A stretch of 64,000 nucleotides of DNA from Muricea muricata (taxonomy: Eukaryota > Cnidaria > Anthozoa > Malacalcyonacea > Plexauridae). The notes beneath the pieces are model-generated. The model had not been told where the DNA came from. It worked only from the letters and a program-made list of their open reading frames with translations, and searched no databases. Location: assembly GCA_963855995.1 (NCBI GenBank), contig OY979716.1, positions 55,229,725-55,293,724 of the forward strand. Reading direction: 5' to 3'. The translations under genes were made by a program, and so were the position numbers. Within the stretch, counting starts at the first letter, position 1. Every line of letters starts with the position of its first letter. Of this stretch, positions 23,128 to 35,101 are shown piece by piece.

Positions 23128-26100
23128 ATGGTTACCCCGATACCAAGGTGAAAGCTTATGTTGTAGTCGATGATCAAAGTAATGGTTCATTAGGAAAATC
23201 AGATTTATTTGATCGCTTGAACATTACCAGTCCAAAGACGACATACTCACTTTGTACCTGTGCTGGAACAACCCACATGCAAGGAAGATATAGCAAAGAT
23301 CTTATTGTAGAATGCATAGACGGTAGCAGTAGACATCAACTATCAAACGTTATTGAATGTAATGCAATCCCTGACTCTAAGGAAGAAATCCCCACCCCAG
23401 ATGTAGCCCGAGCTCACCCACATTTGATAGACATCGCTACCCAGATTCCCGAGATGTGTGATGATGTGGATATCCTTTTGCTTGTTGGCCGCGATGCACC
23501 ACCCTTGCAAAAGATTCATGAATCTCGAAATGGAGCCAGAAACGCACCCTGGGCTCAGCGCCTCGACTTGGGATGGGTCATAATTGGCAACGCTTGTTTA
23601 GACGGTGCACATAAACCCGACATCTCTTGCTACAACACCCACATCCTCCAAAATGGAAGACCTTCGTTCCTGTCACCCTGCCCTAATCGTTTTCATATCC
23701 AAGGACACATTAGCGACCACCAAAACAATGAAACCATCAAGAGAAAAGAAACCTTTAAAAACGGAAAATTCGATGATGGTTTGGGAGCAAACGTTTTTGC
23801 ACGAACGAAACATGACAACAAGCCTGGTCAATCTGTTGAAGATCAACGATTCCTCGAAATCATGAAAGATCAAATGGTGAAGAACAAGGAAGGAAAATGG
23901 GAGGCACCACTACCTTTTCGTAACCTAATTCCTGATCTCCCTGATAACCGAGAAGATGCCCTTTGACGCTTCAACTCCACCAAACGAACACTCGATCACA
24001 AACCTGAGATGAAACGGCACTATTTCAATTTTATGCAAAAGCTGTTTGAGAATGGTCATGCAGAACCTGTGCCCCAGGATGCCCCGAAGGGACTACGATG
24101 GTACCTTCCCCACTTTGGTGTGTACCACCCTAAGAAGCCAGGAAAGATACGAGTGGTTTTCGATTCAGCAGCAGAAACAAACGGAATTTCCTTGAACAAG
24201 CTACTACTTTCTGGTCCTGACCTCACCAACAGTCTCGTTGGAATCCTACTACGCTTCCGCCTCAACAGCATCGCGCTGTCATCTACTACTTTCTGGTCCT
24301 GACCTCACCAACAGTCTCGTTGGAATCCTACTACGCTTCCGCCTCAACAGCATCGCGCTCATGACAGACATCGAACAGATGTTTCATTCTTTTATGGTTC
24401 GTGAAGACCATAGAGATTTCCTCCGGTTCTTCTGGCACAGAAACAACAATCCCAACGAAGAAGCAGTTGAATACCGAATGAAAGTTCACCTTTTTGGTAA
24501 TACCTCTTCTCCAGCCATTGCAACATATGGCCTTAGGAAGACAGCCATTGTTGGAGAATGCAAGTACGGTACGGATGCAAGAGACTTCGTAGAGAATGAC
24601 TTCTACGTGGACGATGGACTGAAGTCTGTGCCTAACTGTGAGGATGCTATTGAGTTGTTACACCGTACAAGAGCTATGTTAGCCGCTGCTAACCTACGTC
24701 TCCACAAGATCGCGTCTAATAACCCTAAAGTTATGCAAGCTTTCCCTCCTGAAGACCAAGCATCAAATCTCCACAACCTAGACCTTCATCATGACGTCAT
24801 CCCAATCCAACGTTCGCTCGGGGTACTTTGGGACATACAAGCCGATGTCTTCACGTTTCAAATTGTTGATGAAGTTAAGCCGTTTACAAGGCGGGGTGTC
24901 TTGTCAATCACTAACAGCCTCTACGACCCTCTGGGGATTGCTGCACCTGTCATCATCAAAGCTAAGATGTTGCTGAGGGCTATGTCAACGAGCCTCAAAC
25001 GCCATCCACTCGATGACTGGGATAACCCGTTGCCAGAACAATACAGAGAACCATGGGAAGCTTGGTGCAAGTCCCTCGCCGATTTAGGAGAAGTCAAAGT
25101 CCCACGTCCCTACGTCAGTATATCGTTATCAGATGCAAATCATGTAGAAATTCATACCTTCAGCGATGCCTCGGTCGAAGCAATTGCGGCTGTCTCCTAC
25201 CTCAAAGTCATTCAAGAAAATGGCGATGTCCATGTTTCCTTTGTGTTTGGCAAAGCAAAGTTGGCCCCACCTCATGCAACAACTATTCCTCGACTGGAAC
25301 TCTGCGCTGCGGTCCTCAGCACCGAAATAACAGACCATGTGATTGAAGAACTAGCTGTACAACCAAACCTGGTCTTCTACTACATCGATAGTAAAGTTGT
25401 GCTTGGCTATATCCAGAATGAGACTCGTCGTTTCTATGTATATGTCACTAATCGAGTACAGCAGATAAGAAAGTCATCAACACCCAATCAATGGCATTAT
25501 GTTCAGACAAACCTCAACCCAGCCGACTTGGCAACACGGTCAATCAAACCAATCGAGTTAAACAACAGTGTTTGGCTTACCGGACCAAGTTTTCTCCATG
25601 GGAGCCAACTGGCTGATGAACCTGAGGATCATTCGTTGTCCCCTGAACCATCACCTGCTGATCCAGAAGTCCGCCCAGAAATCAAGTCACTTTCCACGGG
25701 AGTCCAGAAAAATTCAAATCTTGGAACAGGTCGGTTTGCCAGATTTTCGCATTGGAACAACTTGTTGAAAGGTGTGTCTCTGCTGGTTTTGGCTGCCCGG
25801 TCCCACAAACGGTCCAATGCTCAGGACAAAGCCAGACTTGGAGTCTCACAAGAAACCGTAGATCACCCTACCACGGGAAGTGTTGTTGATGCTCGTAGAC
25901 AAGCGAAGATAGCAATAATCCATGCTGTGCAAGAAGAAGTTTTTCCACAGGAGATCCACTGCATCAAGACAGGAAAGAAACTACGGAAAGAAAGCACCCT
26001 CTCTAAGCTCAGCCCCTTCATTGATAGTGAAGGACTACTACGTGTTGGCGGTCGACTCGACAGAGCTAGCCTAAACGTTGATGAACAACACCCAATTATC

Positions 26101-27279
26101 ATACCTGGGTCCCACCACATTGCAACTCTGCTTGCAAAGCACCTCCACAATGAAGTTAAACATCAGGGTCGCCACTTCACACACGGAATAATCAGAACTA
26201 ACGGATATTGGATCATCGGGGGAAAACGGTTAATAAGCAAGATCATCTACCAGTGCATGACTTGTCGAAAGCAAAGGGGAAAGCAAGTGCATCAGAAGAT
26301 GGCAGACCTACCAATTGAACGCCTAACCCCAGCTCCCCCCTTTACCTATATTGGCCTTGATGTCTTTGGACCTTGGCAAGTAGCCACCCGTCGCACCAGG
26401 GGAGGAGTTGCATCCAACAAATGCTGGGCTGTACTGTTCACTTGCTTGACGATCAGAGCAATTCACATAGAACTAATCGAGGCTATGGACACGTCCAGTT
26501 TTATCAATGCCCTACGTAGGTTCTTGGCAATCAGAGGACCAGTTGTCCAAATGCGATCAGACTGCGGTACCAACTTCATTGGAGCACGCAACGAGCTTGA
26601 AGCAGCCTTGAAAGAGATGGATAAGAAGAGCATTGAGACATATCTGAACCAAGAAGGCTGTGAATGGATCTTCAACCCCCCACATGCTTCCCACATGGGT
26701 GGCGTTTGGGAACGGATGATCAGGATATCAAGGAAGATCTTGAACACCATGCTTTCCGAATTGAAATCTAAACACCTAACTCACGAAGTACTGTCAACAT
26801 TAATGGCTGAAGTAGCGGCGATAATCAATAACAGACCCCTGGTTCCAGTCTCAAACGATCCGGAAGCACCAGAAGTTCTCACACCTGCCACCCTATTGAC
26901 CCAGAAACCATCTACATTACTTGCAACACCAGGTCAGTTCACCTCCAGAGACCTACACACCTCCCAATGGCGGCAAGTTCAGTACTTGGCTAATCTCTTC
27001 TGGGCACGGTGGAGAAGAGAGTTTCTTCCTATGTTACAGCCGAGAAGGAAATGGCACTCTGAGTCACCTAATCTTAAAGAAGGCGATTTAGTTCTCCTAA
27101 GATGCAAAGAAGCAGCAAGAAACACCTGGCCTCTCGCACGAGTTATAAAAGCTCACAAAAGCGTTGATGGCAAAGTTAGAAAAATCGAGCTCATGACAGC
27201 AAAGGACGGTGCCAAACATGTATATACAAGACCAGTGAATGAAGTAATTCTTCTTAGAACTGTTGAAGAACTTAACTAG
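23055..27279 (+). pseudogene. BEL pol: protease, RT, RNase H, integrase
   Basis: Protease: VVVDDQSNGSLGKSDL near the start, with the DDQSN block typical of BEL proteases. RT: VFDSAAETNGISLNKLLLSG, then FYVDDGLKSVPN (YVDD catalytic pair). RNase H: HTFSDASVEAIAAVSYL, PRLELCAAVL and YYIDSKVVLGYI. Integrase: HHCC zinc domain (HNEVKHQGRHFTHG...CMTCRKQRG), DDE core IGLDVFGPW, MRSDCGTNFIGA and MGGVWERM, then a C-terminal KEGDLVLLRCKE domain. An in-frame TGA at 23964-23966 and an 82 bp tandem duplication at 24201-24364, which shifts frame in the RT, disable it. Everything downstream is open to 27279. Confidence 0.92.
24201..24364 (+). repeat. 82 bp tandem duplication inside BEL RT
   Basis: CTACTACTTTCTGGTCCTGA at 24201 recurs at 24283, and the sequence is then identical for about 78 bp. 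The 82 bp period is not a multiple of three. Confidence 0.95.
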
Positions 27280-27363
27280 ACCCGGACAGAAAGTTGTAGT
27301 TTAACGTTTTATTGCGACTCGTATACGCGGACAGTTTATTATATTTAGTGGTATATTTATACC

Positions 27364-27642
27364 AGACGGGGAGTGTTCTGGCCACTAGGGCCTTTAATTA
27401 CGTCATTTTCACCGTTTTCGCGGCATTTTTCTCTTTAACGCTTGTGATTGGTTAATTTTGTATCAAGCCAGGGGGGAGTTTTCCATTTTGTTGTGATTCG
27501 CTTCTCATGCCTTCGTGAGCATTCCTTTTTTACGAATAAATATTACAAGAATTGGAATTTCATCTTTATTTTCTTGGATACGTTATACGTTACTACTGCC
27601 GTTGAAGGGTAAAGCCTTGGGCTTGCCCGAAGGAGCGGAACA
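27364..27642 (+). repeat. BEL polypurine tract and 3' LTR (27374-27642)
   Basis: AGACGGGGAG (27364-27373) is the purine tract. The LTR differs from the 5' copy by one G in the GGGGGG run and a few substitutions. Confidence 0.9.
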
Positions 27643-27886
<244 letters not shown>

Positions 27887-27973
27887 CGATGATGTAATCT
27901 GATATAATCCAATGACGTAAAACATGTAAATAACCAGTATATATCCTAGGCAACAACATAGACGCGCATTATT

Positions 27974-28036
27974 TAAATTCACCTGATGAGTGTGGCAAGC
28001 TCTGCTTGTCATACGAAACAAATTTGTAGTGCAATA
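27974..28036 (+). ncRNA. type I hammerhead ribozyme (Penelope-associated)
   Basis: The conserved core is present in order: CTGATGA at 27983-27989, stem II GTGTGGCAAG/CTTGTCATAC (with G-U pairs) around a CTCTG-type loop, GAAA at 28015-28018, a short stem III CAAA/TTTG, and the cleavage triplet GTA at 28026-28028. Stem I pairs ATTCAC before the core with GTG(C)AAT after the cleavage site. Hammerheads with very short stem III are a known feature of Penelope-like elements. Its place about 240 bp beyond a Penelope ORF end fits. Confidence 0.8.
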
Positions 28037-28101
28037 AAATCCATATGAAGTAACCAATTGGTTGTCCTTTATTAGCTTTACTCCGATATTGAGCACTCTA
28101 T

Positions 28102-30275
28102 TCATTCAATGATTCTAAATTCGATACGATCGAACAGTCCTGGATGAGTCTTTTCTAAAGATGTCATCTCTAACCAATACGCCGAGCCGTATCTTGCGTA
28201 GCTAACTTTGTCGCTAGCAAAGAACCACGGAATCATTGATCTAATTGCAGACAGATGCAGATCCCAATCAACTTGCCTTGTTGCTCGAATGAACATCGGA
28301 AGTATGCTTGCAAAGAAATATAATTATGTGATTCAAGCATGTCTTTAAACTGAGTCAAAAAATATATTATGTTCACTTTACATATGTGGAACAAAATAGT
28401 AAAACCACTGCTATTGAAGACGTCCTTACCTACCATTTTGGTGTACATGCTCCAATAAGCGAAGGTTTTCGATTTAGTTGATGATTCTGCGACGAAGGTC
28501 TCATATTTTATGACTATGTTATCGAACAGTTGACTTTTCATACATTCTTGGAATCTCCCTTCGGTAAAGGAGTCCTGCATGGTTATAATCAATGAAAATA
28601 TGCTTTCTTGATATTCTTCGTCCAATGTATCCAGGAATGCTTCAAATCGAAGGCGTTGTAATGCTTCATACATCGTTTTATGACAAAGCACGAACCTGTT
28701 GTTGTATTTTCCTGAAAGGACTCTTTTGATCGATCCCTGACTAACAATTCCAGATTCGATTAACACATCCTATGAAAAATATCCAAAAACGCACTTAGTC
28801 TGACTTTTTTTCGAAACCGTAGTCCACGTTGCCTTCAGCACAATCTCAATGACTCAATACACAGTGGAACGAACCTACCTTCATCATCTTGAAAAATTTT
28901 GGAGATGGTAGACAAGAATGACATAATGACGTGGAATTCCCCCAATCGTACAACAAAACGGTTGTAAAAATCATCAATTCTTCCAATGGACATGCTGTAC
29001 CTAAAGAAGCACGGGTGGCAAAATCGTTCAGTGCGCTGTGTTTTATCGCTAAGATATGCCAGCTTATGGAGGCTTTCTTTTAAGAGGTGTTCTCTGGGTA
29101 CTCCAGCCAGCTTTTGGTTGGTTAGAGGATTTAAAACTTAAAATAAAGATTAACATAAAATGTACCTTCGAATACACAGCTTCATCAAACACCAGTGTGA
29201 CATACTGTAGCTGCAACGTGTTTGCTATGTCGTTACTTCTTTTGAGAATTGTGTTTATGGTCGAGTACTCCGTTGGCGAGGCATCAATCACAGGAAGGTA
29301 ATAAACCCTTGAAACATCGTGCATAGTGTCTTTACACAGTATGGTGTTGAAGCCTGTCCAACCAGGAAGTGTTATCAGTGGGAACCATCTTCACTAGCAC
29401 GTAGGCAAAATCAAGTTTTTGTGCCATTTCACTTGACGCAGTTGTTGTAATGGCAATTCTTTGTTCACTGATAAATGTTGGCATTTTGCTAATTCCAATA
29501 CTGAATGGCATCACGTCTGATTGCGGTACTTGTATTGACTGCTGTTTCTTATTGATCTTGATGGTCTGTCCTGACCGTCTCTGATTTTCCGATCTAATCT
29601 GCTGGGTAATAATGTCATTTGTAGCGTGGGTTTGTTTCTTTATATCTTCCCCAAAACCTATATTGTCGTATACCAGGTTAACGGCTTCGTTTGCTGAAAT
29701 TCTCGTGGTATGATGTCAGATGTATTAACAGCTAATTGTGCGAGAGCTGTGTCGAAAGCCATCGTTGAGGATAAGGAAACACAATGTCTTTGGCCGCTCA
29801 AGATGTGAATTAGGCCTGAACATCCGGATAGTTGCCTAACGGTCATCACCAGCGCAAGAGATTTGGGTGTTTGGAATTTGCCCCTACTGCTGTTATAAAT
29901 CAAGTCCTGACAGATTGAAAACACCTTAACTGTAAGTTCCTCATCCAAGTCAACATATTCGCATTCTTCAGGTTCATTTGAATACCCAAGTACCCACGCA
30001 ATAAAGTTAAAAAGAGGAGAAGTTACAATTTTACGTACGTTTTCACCAGTCATACATATATCAGATGCAAGGGGAGGCCATTGTTCATACCAAGACGTGC
30101 TTGAACTGCGAATGTCCTAGTCCTAGTGCAACCGTATATAACTCCTTTAACATTATCTTCCTATCGTCAACTCTGGGTGCTTCGGTGACTTTTTCTTCGT
30201 TTTTGTCTTCGTCCATCTCATCCAAATCATTTTGCTCTTCAGAATTCAACGCTCTCTCTGCAACAGCACCTTGAG
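28102..30275 (-). pseudogene. uncharacterised multi-exon gene (multicopy family), decayed
   Basis: Exon-like blocks on the minus strand, high to low coordinate: an acidic N-terminal part (about 30275-30120), VKVFSICQDLIYNSSRGKFQ with PKSLALVMTVRQLSG (about 29960-29830), LVYDNIGFGEDIKKQTHATN (about 29670), YYLPVIDASPTEYSTINTIL with LQLQYVTLVFDEAVYSK (about 29310-29170), FYNRFVVRLGEFHVIMSFLS (about 28960), DVLIESGIVSQGSIKRVLSG (about 28765) and MIPWFFASDKVSYARYGSAY (about 28220). GT-AG introns fit at least three junctions. Frameshifts near 30090 and 29665 suggest decay. From memory the blocks belong to an uncharacterised family repeated in cnidarian genomes. No catalytic motif recognised. Divergent from the pPolB gene at 30829. 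Confidence 0.6.
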
Positions 30276-30309
30276 TAGTAATATAGGGGCCGATCGAGCC
30301 TTTTTTTTA

Positions 30310-30464
30310 GGGCGCCGCAAGGGTACCGCAGGGCGCCGCAAGGGTACCGCGGGGCGCCGCAAGCCTCCACAGGGCGCCGCAAAGGTACAGCAGGGCGCCG
30401 CAAGCCTCCACAGGGCGCCGCAAGGGTACCGCAGGGCGCCGCAAGTCTCCACAGGGTGCCGCAC
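30310..30464. repeat. GC-rich minisatellite, about 20 bp unit
   Basis: Eight units of GGGCGCCGCAAGGGTACCG or the variant GGGCGCCGCAAGCCTCCAC. Each unit contains the GGCGCC palindrome. Lies between the two divergent genes. Confidence 0.9.
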
Positions 30465-30479
30465 TAATTAGTATGCGAG

Positions 30480-30715
30480 AACGCCGTGCTCTGATTGGTC
30501 GAAAAGCGTACGTACACCCTGTGACGTACGCTATACCCGTGCTCTGATTGGTCGAAAAGCGTACGTACACCCCGTGACGTACACCCCGTGACGTACACTA
30601 CAGCCGCCCTCTGATTGGTTGAACCGTGTACGTACGCACCCCGTGACGTACGCTATAGTCGCGCTCTGATTGGTTAATGGTTGGTGGTATAAAACTATAT
30701 AAATCCACCGTCGAG
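30480..30715 (+). promoter_or_regulatory. promoter region with repeated CCAAT and TGACGT motifs
   Basis: Four copies of CTCTGATTGGT (inverted CCAAT box) alternate with TGACGTACG (CRE-like half site), at about 30490, 30540, 30610 and 30664. A TATA box GGTATAAAACTATATAAA follows near 30685, about 140 bp before the ATG at 30829. The layout suits the plus-strand pPolB gene; with a divergent gene on the other side it may work both ways (inference). Confidence 0.65.
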
Positions 30716-30828
30716 TCGAGCATACGTCAATGTTAGGATTACACTGGGTTTGATCTCTTTGGTTAACTCGCGAATCTATTCTTGTCGAAGAGGCCAGAAC
30801 AGCTGTTCCTTTTGAGAAATTTGAAGAT

Positions 30829-33800
30829 ATGGCTCAACAACATCAAGAAAATATGTGGTAAGTTGATATGTTGTATTAAATTTTGGATTTAAAGCAGTCT
30901 TATGAATTTGGTTTTATGTTTTAGGAGAGATCAGTTTATGGAAGAGCTGGAAAATGAGGAGTTGAATCGTGAACTGTGTGCGTTGGTGGTGGACAATATG
31001 TGTGAGTCATGGTTGCCAGAGATTCAAGAACAAGTTCTAGCGGAATGGAACGACTGGCAAAATGAACCAAAAAAGTCCGGTTATAAGTGCGACCAATGTA
31101 ATAAAGTGTTCACGCGCTCGCATGATTTGAAACGACATATTCAAAGAGTTCATTCGAGCGACCGTCCATTCACGAGTGGTTTGTGTGATAGGGATTTTGC
31201 TTCTAGTGATATGTTGAGACGCCATGAAAAAATCCATCAAGAAAAAACCTTCGGGTGCCAAAAATGTCATAAGAAATTTAGCCGAAAGGTATGCTCTAGT
31301 TGCAGTTTTGTTCTAGAGTCAAAGCTGACGTAAGGTATTTATTTGAACTTGAGTTTGCTAACGTGGATTATTTTCTATTTTCAAGGATAAGCTCAATGAC
31401 CATCTAAAGATGCACGAGCGGCGGGGAGCCGAACGTGTGAATATACATGTAACATTTGTGGTGAGGTGTTTCGGGATATATTTCCGCTACAAGCTCATCA
31501 GCGAGATAAACATCAAGTCGGTGCTGGAAAAAGGAGGAGAACAGGTCCTACAACAACCCGACCAAAACGAGCAAGAGTAAGCGAAGGTAAGTTGTGTCAG
31601 CTATAATTAAACAAATGATCGAGACTTGAAATTTGAAACTTTTATCCTGTAGGGGCATCGGACGGTCAAGTTAGTGGTCGTAAGCGCAAGGCAACTGGGA
31701 CGACATCGACCCAAGCGAAACGAGCGAGAGTAAATGATGGTGAGCATAAAAATTGATATTATTCAAATATTTCTCTTCCTAGGAACTTCAACATCGGGTG
31801 CAGTTTATGTCAATTTTGCGAATTCCAAATGTTTACAAAACAGTGTTCTTTTTTTTTATCTAGGGGCTTTGACGTCCAATCCATTTCCTCAAGATCACGT
31901 CTACCCACCAGCTGACCTTCCTTCCACACTTCATCGAGACAACTGGCGCACCATCCGGACTAGACAAAGTCGTGGCAATCGAGTTCAGGATTGGTACAAT
32001 TACCGCTTAAACTCGTTGAATATGGACGAACTTGTTGGTGATGTCGAACGTATATTTCAAGACCAAACGACCGTATTTAAACTTAACCTTTCTTTTGGCT
32101 TTGTACTGTTTAATAACGATACGGAACTGATGCAGTACCATCACTCCTCTGCCAATAACAACCGGGTGTTCGAGGCACCCTTTCTGATTCGCAGTCGTGA
32201 AGATTTACAACAAGTACGTTTGGCGTTGGAGAACTTGGATGTATTTGAATGGGCTCGACAACAACGTCCGAACTCTAAATGGGTTGTGGTGGATATCACG
32301 AATGCCACGTTTTATGTTACGAAACTTCGCGAGCATCCTATTGGTCGTAGTACTCGCTTACCCAAATATGTGTTGGAAAATCCCGCTGTTGTTTCACTAG
32401 ACTGTAACAAACAAACTGGTTTACCGTACGAGGACAAATAATGTTTTTTCCGTTGTTTGGCTCTACACCGTGGATGTCACGCACACAATTCAGAACGCGA
32501 CACGCAGCATTATTTTGAACGCTACGCTGACGATTTTGATGGTGTTACACTCGAAGAACTTCCAGACTTGGAGAAATTATTTGAGTTGAATATTTATGTA
32601 TACCGGCTTGTGGAATATGAAGATGAGGATAACGACAAGACGGATATTGTAGCTCAACTTATACAGAGATCTCACCGTAATTATGCTAACAGCATGTATC
32701 TCAGTCTCTATGGAAGTCACTTCAGTTATATCAAAAACCTAAAACATGTATTCAAAGTCCTACTGTTGCTCGAAATGCGACAAACTATGGAAAACCGCGA
32801 AAGCCTTGAATAAGCACGAGAAAACTTGCGAAGCGTCTGTACGGCACGTGTTCCCTGGACGTGCATATAAAGTGCCACAAACCATTTTTGACTTACTTGA
32901 AGATGAAGGAATCGTGATCCCTGAAGAATTGAAATATTTTCCATATCGAGCAACATTTGACTTTGAGTGTTATTTTAAGAAAGAAGAACACCCGAGAAAC
33001 ACAGCAAAGCTGACATGGGAAGCTGAACATGTCCCGTTGAGTGTCTCTGTTTGTTCCAATGTCCCCGGCTATGATGAACCAAAGTGTTTTGTGTCCTCTG
33101 GTAATACAAGAGAAATGCTCAAACAATTTATCGACTATTTGGTGGAAATTAGTCAGGAAAGCTATTCGCTATTGTTGGACCGTTTCTCTGATGTATTCGA
33201 CCAAATCAGTCAACGGATAGCAAACAGTGAGGTATGTTGTGTGTTTGACCACCTAGGTATTTTCGAGACTTGTACTTATTATACCTGTGTTTAGGTATGT
33301 AATGGAAGTAGCGAGGACAAATGGTTGGAAGAAATGGTGCAATGTCTTCTCACATTGAATCAGGTATAGACCATATTGTTGGTCAACTAGATCTGTGTAG
33401 TCTTTATCCCTATTACTCTTTCTTATTTTTGCAGGAGACCCAAGATGAAGCGGCCGCTAGTCAAGCAAGCGAGGACAAAGTGCATGAGGTAAATAATTTT
33501 AGAGGTGTAAAATTCTAGTCATGGTTTACTTATCTTTCCGGGCTTGTGATATATGTGCAGTATTTATTCCAATTATTTTTTCCTCCGTTTTTTCAGGCGA
33601 GTGAGGATGAGGAAAGTGGGGAAGAAAATACAAAGGTTCAGCCATTAGAAAAATTGCAAGAAAAACTGGAACTTCATCTCATGGAACTACCTGTTCTGGG
33701 CTTCAATTCCGGAAAGTATGATATCAACGCGGCCAAAAACCCTTTCTTTGCCCACCTCGTGAAACATGAGCAAGTTAAGTTTGTGATAAAAAGAAACAAC

Positions 33801-34623
33801 AACCACATGTGTCTCAAGACAATACACTTGAAGTTTCTCGATATCACAAACTACTTGGCTCCTGGGTTCTCTTACGAACAATTTTTAAAAGCTTACGAGT
33901 GCACACAGACCAAAGGGTACTTTCCATACGAATGGGTCGACTCCCTGGAGAAGTTAAACTTACCCACCTTACCGCCCCCTGAAGCCTTCCATTCAATGCT
34001 TTCCAACACCGACATTTCTGAGGAACAATACGAGTACTGCCAGCGCGTGTGGAACGATAACAATATGGAAACGTTTCGTGACTTTTTGGTTTGGTATAAT
34101 AATCTTGATGTCGTTCCCCTCCTCGAGGCTATTGACAAGATGAACGAGTTTTGGAAGGAACGAGATATAGACATGTTTAAAGACGGTGTGAGTGTGCCGG
34201 GTTTGACGATGAAATATCTATTCTCGAATGTTCCAAACGTGCATTTCTCGCTATTTACCGAGAAAGACAAAGACTTATACTATACCATGAAAGACAATAA
34301 CGTCGGTGGCCCAAGTATAATATTTAACCGATACCACGAAACAGACAAAACTTTTATACGCAACGCAGAAATGACACGAAAGAATCTAGAGCCTAAACCA
34401 TGCAAGAAAGTGGTCGGTTACGACGCCAATGCGCTATACCTCTGGGCGATCATGCAAGATATGCCAACCGGACAGTATACGCGACGACTGGAAAGCGACG
34501 GTTTTAAAAAGCAATGGAGTGGTAAAATGGCGATCGAGTGGTTGGAATGGCAAGCCTACCAACAACAGGTAAAGATCAGACATGGGTACAACTATACCGA
34601 GAAAAGAGTTGGACCTCGTCGCC
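30829..34623 (+). pseudogene. multi-exon pPolB gene, part 1 (zinc fingers, OTU-like, exonuclease, palm start)
   Basis: Exons supported by GT-AG junctions: 30829-30857, 30925-31288, 31386-31586, 31653-31739, 31864-33231, 33295-33363, 33435-33488 and from 33597. N-terminal C2H2 fingers: YKCDQCNKVFTRSHDLKRH, one lacking its first cysteine, and FGCQKCHKKFSRK. Then an OTU-like stretch (CFFRCLALH and GSHFSYI), a zinc-binding YCCSKCDKLW block, exonuclease ATFDFECYF, LGFNSGKYDINA and YNNLDVVPLL, and palm motif A GYDANALYLWAI. Breaks: frameshift near 31438, TAA at 32439-32441, frameshift near 32745. The Polinton enters in the polymerase exon at 34618-34623. Continues at 60043. Confidence 0.8.
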
Positions 34624-35069
34624 AGTAGTGTATGTACGGTACGAAAGGGCAAATTAACTAGGTTTACTTCCGGTTCATTAACTAGGTTTACGTCCGGTCC
34701 ATTAACTAGGTTTATTTCCGGTTCATTAACTAGGTTTACTTTCGGTTCATTAACTAGGTTTACTTCCGTCGAAGCAAAATCCGAGGCGTTTTTAGACCGT
34801 CCATTAACAAAACCGCGTTTACGATGTCTTGTAGAAAAAGACGAACATAAAACTTTGTATTTAAAACTAAAACCTGGTCAATTCGACGAAGACATGTTAG
34901 ACGTAGAATCTGTCGTAGTTTCTGGTCTTATTACGGTAACTGCTATTTACAAAGGTCACGAGCATCCGTCTCTTTTGGTCCGCGTCGACGAACTCAACAT
35001 TCAAAAGGCTCCTCCACGCGAAAGACGCAAAGTTAAGCCTTTGTGCGAAGACGATTAAAAAAATCGCGA
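34624..35069 (+). repeat. Polinton left TIR (446 bp, internally deleted)
   Basis: Starts with about 25 bp of unique terminus and then five copies of a 24 bp unit (GGTTCATTAACTAGGTTTAC plus TTCC), 34649-34767, followed by the gene end shared with the right TIR. Compared with the right TIR it lacks about 309 bp between the tandem repeats and the shared gene end. Confidence 0.93.
34768..35058 (+). pseudogene. truncated left-TIR copy of the terminal Polinton gene
   Basis: Encodes the C-terminal 96 residues of the protein encoded whole at 59292-59777, nearly identical from EAKSEAFLDRPLTKP to the end KVKPLCEDD. The first 65 or so codons are absent. The open frame continues upstream through the 24 bp repeats only by accident. 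Confidence 0.85.
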
Positions 35070-35101
35070 ACTTAAAAAAGTAAATTTTTAGTGTGGCAAT
35101 A

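Larger units (their letters stand above)
21175..27642 (+). mobile_element. BEL/Pao LTR retrotransposon
   Basis: Near-identical LTRs (21175-21444 and 27374-27642) flank gag and PR-RT-RH-INT frames in BEL order. The 5 bp target duplication ACTCT lies at 21170-21174 and 27643-27647, interrupting a Penelope fragment. LTRs differ at only a few positions, so the insertion is fairly young, but one stop, one internal duplication and a gag/pol frame change are present. Confidence 0.95.

Noticed and set aside
30232-30570. Frames rich in RRKGTAGRR or GALRYPCGA
   Set aside because: Products of the GGCGCC minisatellite in all frames.
31480-31520. Second hammerhead (inverse CTGATGAG near 31495)
   Set aside because: No GAAA core or pairing stems at the required positions.
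33232-33596. Stops and short frames in 33232-33596 as pseudogene damage
   Set aside because: Three short intervals have GT-AG borders and the exons between them keep phase, so they are better read as introns.
34582-35058. 158-codon frame as one gene
   Set aside because: It joins the outer pPolB exon flank, the 24 bp repeats and the shortened TIR gene. Only the part from 34768 has a homologue in the right TIR.
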